Positions 1 through 6,465 of a stretch of 7,600 nt of DNA are shown here, piece after piece. The notes below the pieces were generated by a model. It was not told the origin of the DNA. It was given only the letters and a program-made list of their open reading frames with translations, and ran no database searches. How positions within the stretch are numbered: position 1 is the first letter of the stretch; every line of letters starts with the position of its first letter. Source of the stretch: Bacillota bacterium (lineage in GTDB: Bacteria > Bacillota > Clostridia > TANB77 > CAG-465); assembly GCA_023460515.1 (NCBI GenBank), contig JAEWPS010000003.1:1-7600 (forward strand). The letters are read 5' to 3'. Made by a program: the position numbers and the translations under genes.

Positions 1-2
1 AG

Positions 3-256
3 AAAGAACAGCTCGTTAACGGCAGACATCTGACCAACGAGACCATCGCCCAAGCAACGATGATGAGTACCAGAACCTACAACCTTTTAAAAAAGGGCTG
101 AGTAACAACATCAACCAGATACATGCCATAACGCATTTCTGGAGGTCTTTTCAGAAAACAAATTCGGAAAGGGAAAGGTTCGAGCAAGAAGTAGCCGATT
201 GCCTGGAAAGTGATTTGAGGCATTACAGAATCCATACGGGAGTCTTGAAACCTTAA
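3..256 (+). pseudogene. 3' end of an unidentified gene, apparently frameshifted (partial at left edge)
   Basis: I do not recognise the family. Frame 3 is open from the left edge to a TGA at 99-101 and encodes a tail reading LTNETIAQATMMS...TYNLLKKG, which resembles the recognition part of a helix-turn-helix. Frame 2 from about 95 to the TAA at 254-256 then encodes a helical, charged stretch (HFWRSFQK, SERERFEQEVADCLESDL, ending HTGVLKP) that also looks like real protein. The two frames meet at A AAA AAG (89-95), with frame 3 reading AAA and AAG as codons, so a -1 shift there would fuse them into one chain. This could be programmed frameshifting as in IS3-type transposases, or an ordinary indel in a decayed gene; the neighbouring broken ATPase gene favours decay. 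The overlapping minus-strand reading at 77-349 is judged a shadow. Confidence 0.4.
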
Positions 257-325
257 CTTCACCCGAAGCGATGACACTTGTGGCACCCTTTTTCCAATAC
301 TTTCTATAGGCTGATATTTATCACA

Positions 326-346
326 CACAAACAATACAAGTTTGTG
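326..346. repeat. inverted repeat, 7-bp stem with 7-nt loop
   Basis: CACAAAC (326-332) pairs with GTTTGTG (340-346) around the loop AATACAA. The stem is AT-rich and no U-tract follows directly, so it is at best a weak terminator for whatever once lay to the left. Confidence 0.45.
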
Positions 347-396
347 CATATTGATAATTTGCCTCGCGCGCGTAACATGTATTTATGTTTAAGGGG

Positions 397-417
397 TGAC
401 ACAGGTGTCAACTTGAC
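397..417. repeat. two overlapping palindromes at the edge of the ATPase pseudogene
   Basis: TGACAC-AG-GTGTCA (397-410) is a perfect 14-bp dyad. It overlaps GTCAA-C-TTGAC (407-417), a second perfect dyad. ATPase homology begins about a dozen bases further right, so the palindromes may mark a recombination endpoint or a remnant of a mobile-element end; they could also be a protein-binding site. No function can be assigned. Confidence 0.4.
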
Positions 418-428
418 TTTGAAACAAC

Positions 429-1121
429 GGTACGGAAATTAGGAAAATACGCAACGACGGCTATGTCTACATAGACAAGACGGCCCTTATTCACAAGTTA
501 GTGAACAGTGGCAGTTACTACTTCCTGAGCCGCCCGCGCCGCTTCGGCAAGAGCCTGCTCATATCTACCCTGGAAGCCTACTTCCAAGGCAAGCGGGAGC
601 TTTTCGAAGGACTGGCAATGGAAAAGCTGGAGAAAAACTGGGTGAAACGCCCCGTGCTGCACCTGGACCTGAACATTGGAAAATATGACACGCCGGACAG
701 TCTGGACAAGATTCTGGACAATGCCCTCTCGCAATGGGAAGCAATCTACGGCACGGGGATAGCGGAAACCACCTTGGCGCTACGCTTCAAAGGCATCCTT
801 GAACGCGCTTACAAGCAAACGAGCGAGCTGGAACGGCACTACCAGAACGTGCTCTTCATTGTCTTCAAACTGGTAGGTTTCTATACCCAGGCAGAATATC
901 ATACGTCCGAAGGACGGATTGACCTCGTGGTAAAAACTACGGACTACATCTACGTGATGGAGTTCAAACTGGAAGGCACTGCCGAAGAGGCCATCGCCCA
1001 GATAGAAGAAAAGCATTACGCCCACCCCTTCGAGACGGATTCACGGAAGTTGTTCAAGATTGGAATCAATTTCAGCAATAAGATGAGGAACATAGAGAGG
1101 TGGATCGTCAAAAACAACTAA
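429..1121 (+). pseudogene. degenerate AAA-ATPase / PD-(D/E)XK nuclease family protein (PF09820/PF08011 type)
   Basis: Intact members are, from memory, about 500-530 residues: an N-terminal AAA-like ATPase domain followed by a C-terminal PD-(D/E)XK nuclease-like domain. Their cellular role is poorly known; they are common in Bacteroidales accessory DNA. Here homology starts at a KIRNDGYVYIDKT-like segment (about 444-480) and continues through the P-loop-like RPRRFGKS (531-554). It then jumps in frame from ERAYKQT to ELERHYQNV near 822-828. That junction removes the expected Walker B segment (VDEYDKP in relatives) and everything up to the nuclease part, roughly 270 residues by recalled family layout. 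The C-terminal domain keeps GRID (Asp 921-923) and EFK (960-968), the expected nuclease core, and ends normally at TAA 1119-1121. There is no ATG at the front: the frame opens after TGA 420-422, and the first reasonable start is GTG 501, inside the domain. It is probably not functional. The codons look richer in G and C than the downstream polysaccharide genes, as expected for a separately acquired piece. Confidence 0.75.
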
Positions 1122-1206
1122 ATATTTACACAAAAACAATAATGTTTGCATATTCCAAAATATAATCACCATTTTTGTGAATATCATTATATAAATGTTG
1201 CAAACA
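1122..1206. repeat. cluster of AT-rich inverted repeats upstream of the flippase
   Basis: Three dyads lie in about 85 bases. ATATT..CACAAAAA (1122-1136, with two unpaired bases) pairs with TTTTTGTGAATAT (1172-1184). TGTTTGCA (1143-1150) pairs with TGCAAACA (1199-1206). ATATT-CCAA-AATAT occupies 1150-1163. Such repeats arise easily in AT-rich DNA, but the first two are 13 and 8 paired bases long and sit just in front of the operon, so a regulatory or recombination role is possible. Confidence 0.35.
1145..1177 (+). promoter_or_regulatory. possible weak Bacteroides-type promoter for the polysaccharide operon
   Basis: TTTG at 1145-1148 is followed after 21 bases by CATTTTTG (1170-1177), which matches the Bacteroides -7 consensus TAnnTTTG at all fixed positions except the first. 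It lies 92 bases before the preferred flippase start and inside the inverted-repeat cluster. In DNA this rich in A and T the match may be chance. Confidence 0.25.
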
Positions 1207-1213
1207 AAAAAGT

Positions 1214-1230
1214 CATAATGTAACATTATG
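1214..1230 (+). repeat. perfect hairpin CATAATG-TAA-CATTATG in the flippase leader
   Basis: Seven-base arms (1214-1220 and 1224-1230) flank a 3-base loop. The right arm contains the first in-frame ATG (1228-1230), so in RNA that codon would be paired. This argues for the later starts at 1261 or 1270. As DNA, the 17-bp dyad could instead be an operator. Confidence 0.4.
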
Positions 1231-1269
1231 CTTTGCGCTATTTGCAAAAGTTCAAAGTATATGCAAAAC

Positions 1270-2808
1270 ATGTCGATTCAATCACAAAATAACAAACGAT
1301 TAGCCAAAAACACATTGATTCTGTATGCCCGCATGCTGTTCACTGTAGGCATCAGTTTCTATTCTACCCGTTTGATACTCGCCAATTTGGGAGTATCAGA
1401 TTATGGTGTCTATAATGTTATAGGAGGCTTTGTGTCCATGTTTTATATGGTGACAGCCACCATGACACAGGCAGTGAGCCGTTTCCTTACATTTGAATTA
1501 GGCAGGAATGATCCGAAAAAGTTGCAGCAAACATTCTCCACATCCCTAAATATTCTTCTTCTTCTTGCTCTGTTGGTAGTGCTGTTGAGCGAGACCATAG
1601 GCTTATGGTTTGTCAACGCAAAGCTGAATATCGAGCCAGACCGTATGACTGCTGCAAATTGGATTTATCAGTTCTCCCTTCTCTCTTTTGTTCTTGAGAT
1701 GATCAGCGTGCCTTATAGTGCTTCGGTTATCTCACACGAGAAAATGGGAACATTTGCTTTCGTCACCATAACCAAGGTCTTCTTGACGTTTGGCATAGCC
1801 CTATCACTTGCTGCCAGCCCCATTGACAAACTGGTGTTCTATGGAATTCTTGTACTTGCTGTATCTGTTTCCATTCAATTGATGTACTGGATATATTGTA
1901 AGAAGAATTTCCCCGAATGCCAATACTCTACACATATTGACAAAGTCTTGTTTAAAGACATGTTCGGTTTTGCAGGATGGAACTTCCTGACCACTTGCAC
2001 TTCCATGCTAAGCAGTCAAGGAGTGGGCATCATGCTTAACATGCACTTTGGTACGGCAATCAATGCAGCCCGCGGTGTAGCTTCTCAAATCAATGGAACA
2101 GTAGGTGCTTTCTCTCGAAATTTCACTACAGCATTGAATCCGCAGATAACAAAATCGTATGCAGCCGGAGATATAGCATATACAACAAAACTGGTTTGCA
2201 GAGGCGCAAAGTTCTCATACCTGCTATTTCTTTTCATCGCACTTCCATGCATGTTCGAAGTTGATTTTTTTCTTTCCAAATGGCTGACCGAAATGCCTCC
2301 TTACGCTGGTATTTTCGTCCAGTTGACATTTCTCAACACCTTAGTTGAAATACTACTGAACTCAAATGAGACGTTAAACAGAGCTTCCGGAAAAATCCGC
2401 AAATTCCAGATTATCATCAGTGTGGCCCAACTACTAATTCTCATTGTTTCCTACATAGTGCTTGAAATAACAGGCAATTCCATTTTGACTGTAGCAGTTA
2501 CAAATGTCATTTATCTGTTGATTTTCATTCCACGCATTACAGTAAACAAACCTTATATCGGAATAACATTCGGATATTTTTTCAAACATACGTTAAGAGG
2601 AGTTATGATTGTAACCTGTATCTCAACTCTTGTATGCTTTGCATTCCTATCCGGTATGGAACAAGGTTGGATTCGTTTGTTCGGGACAAGTATCGTATCC
2701 ACCCTAACAATAGCGATTACTTCATGGTTTTTCGCCTTAACGAAAGGTGAAAGAGAGAAGACAAGCTCTTTTATCAGAAAGAAAATTTACGCCATAAAAC
2801 AAAACTAA
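1270..2808 (+). CDS. Wzx-like polysaccharide repeat-unit flippase (MOP/MATE-like superfamily)
   Basis: This is an inner-membrane protein of 512 residues from the chosen start, the usual size for Wzx-type transporters that move undecaprenyl-linked repeat units from the cytoplasmic to the periplasmic face. It is almost wholly made of hydrophobic helices, consistent with 12-14 spans. The N-terminus carries the pattern I associate with Bacteroidales members: a short polar lead, NNKRLAKNTLILYARM (7-22), then a helix and STRLILANLGVSDYGVYNVI (32-51), and MTQAVSRFLTFELG (65-78). In-frame ATGs also exist at 1228 and 1261. I prefer 1270 (MSIQSQNNK...) because relatives start just before NNKR, the extra residues from 1228 (MLCAICKSSK) look non-conserved, and the 1228 codon lies in a hairpin arm. 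There is no clear Shine-Dalgarno site, which is normal in this phylum. Its TAA shares one base with the next gene's ATG. The substrate cannot be deduced; MATE-type drug exporters belong to the same superfamily, but the neighbours make Wzx much likelier. wzx is the functional name, not a confirmed orthologue. Confidence 0.85.
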   Translation: MSIQSQNNKRLAKNTLILYARMLFTVGISFYSTRLILANLGVSDYGVYNVIGGFVSMFYMVTATMTQAVSRFLTFELGRNDPKKLQQTFSTSLNILLLLALLVVLLSETIGLWFVNAKLNIEPDRMTAANWIYQFSLLSFVLEMISVPYSASVISHEKMGTFAFVTITKVFLTFGIALSLAASPIDKLVFYGILVLAVSVSIQLMYWIYCKKNFPECQYSTHIDKVLFKDMFGFAGWNFLTTCTSMLSSQGVGIMLNMHFGTAINAARGVASQINGTVGAFSRNFTTALNPQITKSYAAGDIAYTTKLVCRGAKFSYLLFLFIALPCMFEVDFFLSKWLTEMPPYAGIFVQLTFLNTLVEILLNSNETLNRASGKIRKFQIIISVAQLLILIVSYIVLEITGNSILTVAVTNVIYLLIFIPRITVNKPYIGITFGYFFKHTLRGVMIVTCISTLVCFAFLSGMEQGWIRLFGTSIVSTLTIAITSWFFALTKGEREKTSSFIRKKIYAIKQN

Positions 2809-3707
2809 TGTTCAGAAACAGAACTACATTAATGTACCTCTCTATCCTGGGCGTCATTTGCTATCATCTGTGCCTACATGGCATACACATCGGTCGGTTG
2901 AATGTAGGATATGCTGGAGTAGATGTCTTCATGTTGCTGAGTGGATATGGCATTGCCAAGTCGCTTGCCCACAATTCCATAAAACAATTCTATATACATA
3001 GGCTCCGGCGAATCCTTCCATTGTGGATTGTCATGATAAGCTCTGTATGTATAATAAATTTAATATTAGGAGTGGGAAATCTTGGTTTAGATATATTCCT
3101 GCTCAATATCACATCACTTTCATTCTATTACAACCCTGACTTGCTGCCCGAATGGTATCTTTCCACCTTGCTCCTATTCTATGCTGTCAGCCCGTTACTA
3201 AAAATGCTTTTGGAAAAAGGTAGTTGGGGGTTAGTGATACTCATCAGTTTGGTTGTTGTCTTGGAAGAGGAATTTTTAGGAACCGGAAGATGGCAGTATG
3301 ATAATGCGGTCGCCCGTTTCCCTCTTTATCTGCTGGGTATGCAGTGTGCCCTCAGTAACAAAGAGGATTTGCCTTATAAGGTCACCATTCCTTTGTTTCT
3401 ATTAAGTGTTGCTTTCTTTTTTCAGGGACATCACTACCTATTTTCCGCATGTGCTGTGCTCCTCGCCATCCAAATAGCAAATATACTCATTGATAAATGG
3501 GGAGTCTTAAAGAACAAACTATTCAATTGGATTGGTACACACACTTTGGATATATATGTTGGCAATACTATAGCAGCGGTAATAGCCGAGCTGATTTTCT
3601 CTCCCGAAATGAATGTGTTTGACAAAATTTCCATCGACATAATGATGACTATAGGCCTGTCCCTATTGCTTTGGAAACTTAATTCACAACTACAAGATTT
3701 ATGGTAA
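2808..3707 (+). CDS. membrane acyltransferase, family 3 (PF01757-like)
   Basis: Integral-membrane O-acyltransferases of this family pass acetyl or other acyl groups from the cytoplasm onto sugars of surface polysaccharides. The 299 residues show the family landmarks: a first helix ending in YH with His20, the likely active-site histidine; GYAGVDVFMLLSGYGIAKSL (34-53); the basic loop FYIHRLRRILP (61-71); a PEWYLSTLLLFYAVSPLL segment near the middle; and a late WIGTHTLDIYVGNTI, the usual penultimate motif. The chain is shorter than the typical 330-390 residues but seems complete at both ends, with the N-terminus starting almost at the first helix. The ATG overlaps the flippase stop by one base (TAATG), implying translational coupling. 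It overlaps the next gene by seven bases. The likely role is acylation of the repeat unit made by this locus; the acyl group and acceptor are unknown. Confidence 0.82.
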   Translation: MFRNRTTLMYLSILGVICYHLCLHGIHIGRLNVGYAGVDVFMLLSGYGIAKSLAHNSIKQFYIHRLRRILPLWIVMISSVCIINLILGVGNLGLDIFLLNITSLSFYYNPDLLPEWYLSTLLLFYAVSPLLKMLLEKGSWGLVILISLVVVLEEEFLGTGRWQYDNAVARFPLYLLGMQCALSNKEDLPYKVTIPLFLLSVAFFFQGHHYLFSACAVLLAIQIANILIDKWGVLKNKLFNWIGTHTLDIYVGNTIAAVIAELIFSPEMNVFDKISIDIMMTIGLSLLLWKLNSQLQDLW

Positions 3708-4390
3708 GAAAATATTTTCATTATCTCACAGACACTATTACATGTAGATTCAACCGGCAGTTTTCTCTAAAAAAAGCCAATATGAAATGGATAGCCTACA
3801 ATATAGGAGATCCGCAAGACAACAACTGCATCAAAGTTGAAAACAGTACCGTCACTCACACATCTATTAATATTACGGGTAAAAACAACCGCATCATCGT
3901 GCGCAACGGGGCAAAGATGTTCTTCGGAGGGATAAAGATTATAGGAAATGACAATGAGGTAGTGTATGATGGTTGTAAAGCTATGATTAATGTATTTATG
4001 AAGGGAAATGGATGCAAAATTACAGTCGGAAGAGGCTCTCTGATAGACGAGAGCACAAGTATAGTACTAATGGGACAGGGCAACCGTGTGGAAATCGGTG
4101 AAGAGTGTATGTTTGCAGAGAAGGTTGAGATTTGGGCATCAGATACCCACCTTATCACAGACCTGCAAGGCAATCCATTAAACCCCTCGAAACCGGTCGT
4201 CATAGGCAAGCATGTATGGCTCGGCAAAGGGGTAAACGTGATGAAAGGCGTAACAATAGGAGAACATACAACCGTAGGCTTAGGAAGCATCGTAACAAAA
4301 GACCTCCCACCTCATTGCATCGCGGCAGGTAGTCCGGCAAAGGTGGTAAGGACCGGAACAGACTGGCATTTAGGACATACTAATATATAA
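3701..4390 (+). CDS. left-handed beta-helix (hexapeptide-repeat) acyltransferase
   Basis: This is a soluble, probably trimeric O- or N-acetyltransferase of the CatB/WcaF/NodL-like group, using acetyl-CoA to modify a sugar or sugar nucleotide in the cytoplasm. The 229 residues are dominated by imperfect [LIV]-G-x4 turns: ITGKNNRIIVRNGAKMF (58-74), GNDNEVVYD, GNGCKITVGRGSLI, GQGNRVEIGEECMF (125-138), VIGKHVWLGKGVNVMKGVTI (167-186), then GLGSIVTKDLPPHCIAAG and the classic end GSPAKVVR (210-217). SDTH (147-150) supplies the probable catalytic His150. The start overlaps the upstream acyltransferase by seven bases. A second ATG at 3782 (Met28) directly before KWIAYNIGD is an alternative, because the first 27 residues are basic and not obviously part of the fold. 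No membrane segment is seen. The specific sugar is unknown. Confidence 0.85.
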   Translation: MVRKYFHYLTDTITCRFNRQFSLKKANMKWIAYNIGDPQDNNCIKVENSTVTHTSINITGKNNRIIVRNGAKMFFGGIKIIGNDNEVVYDGCKAMINVFMKGNGCKITVGRGSLIDESTSIVLMGQGNRVEIGEECMFAEKVEIWASDTHLITDLQGNPLNPSKPVVIGKHVWLGKGVNVMKGVTIGEHTTVGLGSIVTKDLPPHCIAAGSPAKVVRTGTDWHLGHTNI

Positions 4391-4393
4391 AAA

Positions 4394-6265
4394 ATGATAC
4401 TACATCTGATACTTTCTTTGATACTAAGCATAGAAACCATCATCATCATTGATTTTGCCATGGTGTTAAAGGGCATACATTTCAAATTAAGCCTATATGG
4501 TATATCATTGCTATCACAATTCATACTATTAGCATTTTGTTCGGATACTCCCAACATATTACTTTTTACATTAGCTGCCACACTGTTCCTTATTCCTTGG
4601 GTAATGTATCTTCTGTGGCTTCCATTTGCAAAAACCTCACACGATTTTGAAGATGTTGATAATGGGAAAACAGCATGTTATGGCAACAAAAAAGTATTGC
4701 TGATAGTACCCCATCAAGACGATGAAATCAATGTGCTGGGCGGTATTTTTGAAGAGTTTATCAAATATGGTAGCACTGTACACATCGTATATGCCATAAC
4801 AAACGGAACAATACAAGGTTTTAGATATACTGAAGCATTAAATTTGTGCAAACACATTGGCATTCCGGACTCTAATGTCACATTCCTTGGATATGGATTT
4901 ATACATAGTAAAAAGGCGAACATACCTACCGTAACTAAAGGTACACAGAATGTTCCTGCATATAAAGAAGGTCAAGCCTTAACAAGAGAAAATATGGTGA
5001 ACGACCTAAAAGAGATTATATTGCTGCAAAAACCAGATATTATTTTTGGTAGTGATTACGATTACCATGAAGAACATCATCTTGTAACTATTGCCATTGA
5101 TGAGGCTTTGGGAAAAGTGCTAAAATCAAAGTCAAAGTATCGTCCTATGGTGATGAAGAGCTATGCTTACCGAACTACATGGGAATCTTATCCAGATTAT
5201 TACAAAAATAATATCCGTTCTACACTTTACAAGAAAGCTACGGTGGAAACCTATCCGTGGGAAGAACGGTTGCGTCTGCCCATAGCAGCACACCTATTGA
5301 ACAGAAGTCTACTCCGTTCAGATATTTTCCGGCAATATAAAACCTTCAAGTCACAGAGAGCTGCAATGCGAGCTATCAATTTCAATGCCGATAAAGTGGC
5401 ATGGCAACGCCGTTCAGACTCTTTACTACTACAGGCTACCATTCAGGTTTCATCCGGCAAGGGAAGCAAATTGAACGACTTCTTACTCTATGATAAAAGT
5501 GAGACCTTTATGTTGAATCGTGACAGCTTCCCCACCGAGGGAGCATGGATACCGGAAGAAACGGATAAAGAAAAGAAAGTTACTTTTACCTTGGCAAATC
5601 CATCACGTATTGAATATCTTCTGCTTTATCAGAATACTTGGAACAGCAATGTGGTGGAGAAAGTATCTATCTCATTTAACAATGAGAAACCTACCCAATA
5701 TTCTTTAAGGACAGACGGTTATCCAACACGCATACATGTAAGAAAAGAAGATGTGGATTTTTTCACCATACGCATTATAAACAGCAGGGGCGCAAATGCC
5801 GGCCTCACAGAAGTGGAAGCATTTGAATGTAAAGAAGAGCAACCATTCAGCCTGATTAAATTGATGAATACATCGGAAGATTTCGTTTACGATTATTGGA
5901 TAAATACATCGGGAGAGGAATCTTTCTTACTTTATGCCAAGGGTGATGCCTTGCCTCTTTCCGCAGCAGATTATTCCATTAGTGTGGACAATCCCAAATG
6001 CAAAGCTTTTATTATAGGGGCTGAAATAAAAGTTTACTGTCCTAAAGGTGAACAGACTCGCTTGATAGTAACATCCGTAAACTCACTGTATTCAGACACC
6101 GTCATACTTTCCAATCCCAACAAGATGAAACGCCTCCGCTGTGCTATTGGACAAAAAACGGAAGCTATATATTACGGTATTTTCATCGGAGATACACACA
6201 GAAAAGCAACTTCTCTCTCCATCTTGTCGATGATAAAGAGTCACCTATGTTTTATTCAAAAATAG
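4394..6265 (+). CDS. membrane-anchored PIG-L/LmbE-type deacetylase with C-terminal beta-rich domains
   Basis: PIG-L/LmbE enzymes are metal-dependent N-deacetylases of GlcNAc-containing or related substrates. Residues 1-78 form about three hydrophobic helices. The catalytic domain follows with VLLIVPHQDDEINVLGG, where His107, Asp109, Asp110 and Glu111 (PHQDDE, a variant of PH(P/A)DDE) form the metal and acid-base site. GSDYDYHEEHHLV (219-231) supplies the H225-x-x-H228 metal motif. After a linker, residues about 353-479 look like a discoidin or F5/8-type beta-sandwich (LNDFLLYDK, RIEYLLLYQNTWNSNVVEKV, FFTIRIINSRG, LTEVEAFEC). A second beta-rich stretch to about 590 (FLLYAKGDALPLSAADYSI, RLIVTSVNSLYSD) resembles an Ig-like fold. 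At 623 residues it is far longer than plain LmbE proteins (about 230-300). It starts 3 bases after the previous stop. It probably removes acetyl groups from the locus's polysaccharide or its lipid-linked precursor, possibly outside the cytoplasm if three helices precede the domain; topology and substrate are inferred. Confidence 0.8.
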   Translation: MILHLILSLILSIETIIIIDFAMVLKGIHFKLSLYGISLLSQFILLAFCSDTPNILLFTLAATLFLIPWVMYLLWLPFAKTSHDFEDVDNGKTACYGNKKVLLIVPHQDDEINVLGGIFEEFIKYGSTVHIVYAITNGTIQGFRYTEALNLCKHIGIPDSNVTFLGYGFIHSKKANIPTVTKGTQNVPAYKEGQALTRENMVNDLKEIILLQKPDIIFGSDYDYHEEHHLVTIAIDEALGKVLKSKSKYRPMVMKSYAYRTTWESYPDYYKNNIRSTLYKKATVETYPWEERLRLPIAAHLLNRSLLRSDIFRQYKTFKSQRAAMRAINFNADKVAWQRRSDSLLLQATIQVSSGKGSKLNDFLLYDKSETFMLNRDSFPTEGAWIPEETDKEKKVTFTLANPSRIEYLLLYQNTWNSNVVEKVSISFNNEKPTQYSLRTDGYPTRIHVRKEDVDFFTIRIINSRGANAGLTEVEAFECKEEQPFSLIKLMNTSEDFVYDYWINTSGEESFLLYAKGDALPLSAADYSISVDNPKCKAFIIGAEIKVYCPKGEQTRLIVTSVNSLYSDTVILSNPNKMKRLRCAIGQKTEAIYYGIFIGDTHRKATSLSILSMIKSHLCFIQK

Positions 6266-6465
6266 GTCAAGATTACACTCTATTAATCTACATTATGCAC
6301 GTGTCAGTAATATTTTTCATCACACGATTGATAAAAGACAATACATTCATAAACCCAATTTATGACTATTGTGGAGCAATCATTGTGTTTATTATCACAC
6401 TACTATCATATAGTATCAAAGAAGGAACTTTTCTGTTTACAAAAAGTAAAAAAATCAACGAATGA
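6247..6465 (+). pseudogene. C-terminal remnant of a second family-3 acyltransferase
   Basis: The 72 residues begin SKIGQDYTLLIYIMHVSVIF, the late motif of family-3 membrane acyltransferases (compare WIGTHTLDIYV in the complete gene at 2808-3707). They continue into one more hydrophobic helix (about 40-57) and a basic tail, KSKKINE. Everything upstream, including the catalytic histidine and the basic loop, is missing. In this frame the DNA before 6247 reads through the end of the deacetylase gene without acyltransferase-like residues. The ATG lies 19 bases inside the deacetylase gene, so the fragment could still be translated, but it cannot be an enzyme on its own. It ends in an ATGA overlap with the next gene, the arrangement an intact acyltransferase would have had. 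The simplest reading is that recombination replaced the acyltransferase's front with the deacetylase gene. Confidence 0.65.

Larger units (their letters stand above)
257..428. other. non-coding stretch with small palindromes
   Basis: No convincing gene is seen on either strand between the broken left-hand gene and the start of ATPase homology. The stretch contains a hairpin at 326-346, a short alternating CG run near 364-371, and two overlapping palindromes at 397-417. It looks like decayed mobile or accessory DNA, but no complete insertion sequence end can be identified. Confidence 0.4.

Noticed and set aside
77..349. 90-codon open frame on the minus strand
   Set aside because: It overlaps the frame-2 + strand stretch that has better protein character (charged helices), has no recognisable domain, and lies in decayed DNA. 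It is probably an antisense shadow, though not excluded.
780..1025. 81-codon minus-strand frame across the ATPase pseudogene
   Set aside because: The + strand frame carries the PD-(D/E)XK core and matches the known family, so the minus-strand reading is a shadow.
3856..4290. 144-codon open frame on the minus strand
   Set aside because: It is the mirror of the hexapeptide acyltransferase, whose repeats and end motif are unmistakable; the Pro- and Ile-rich translation shows no domain.
4132..4332. 66-codon + strand frame
   Set aside because: It is an alternate frame of the hexapeptide acyltransferase gene with an Arg-rich translation typical of out-of-frame reading.
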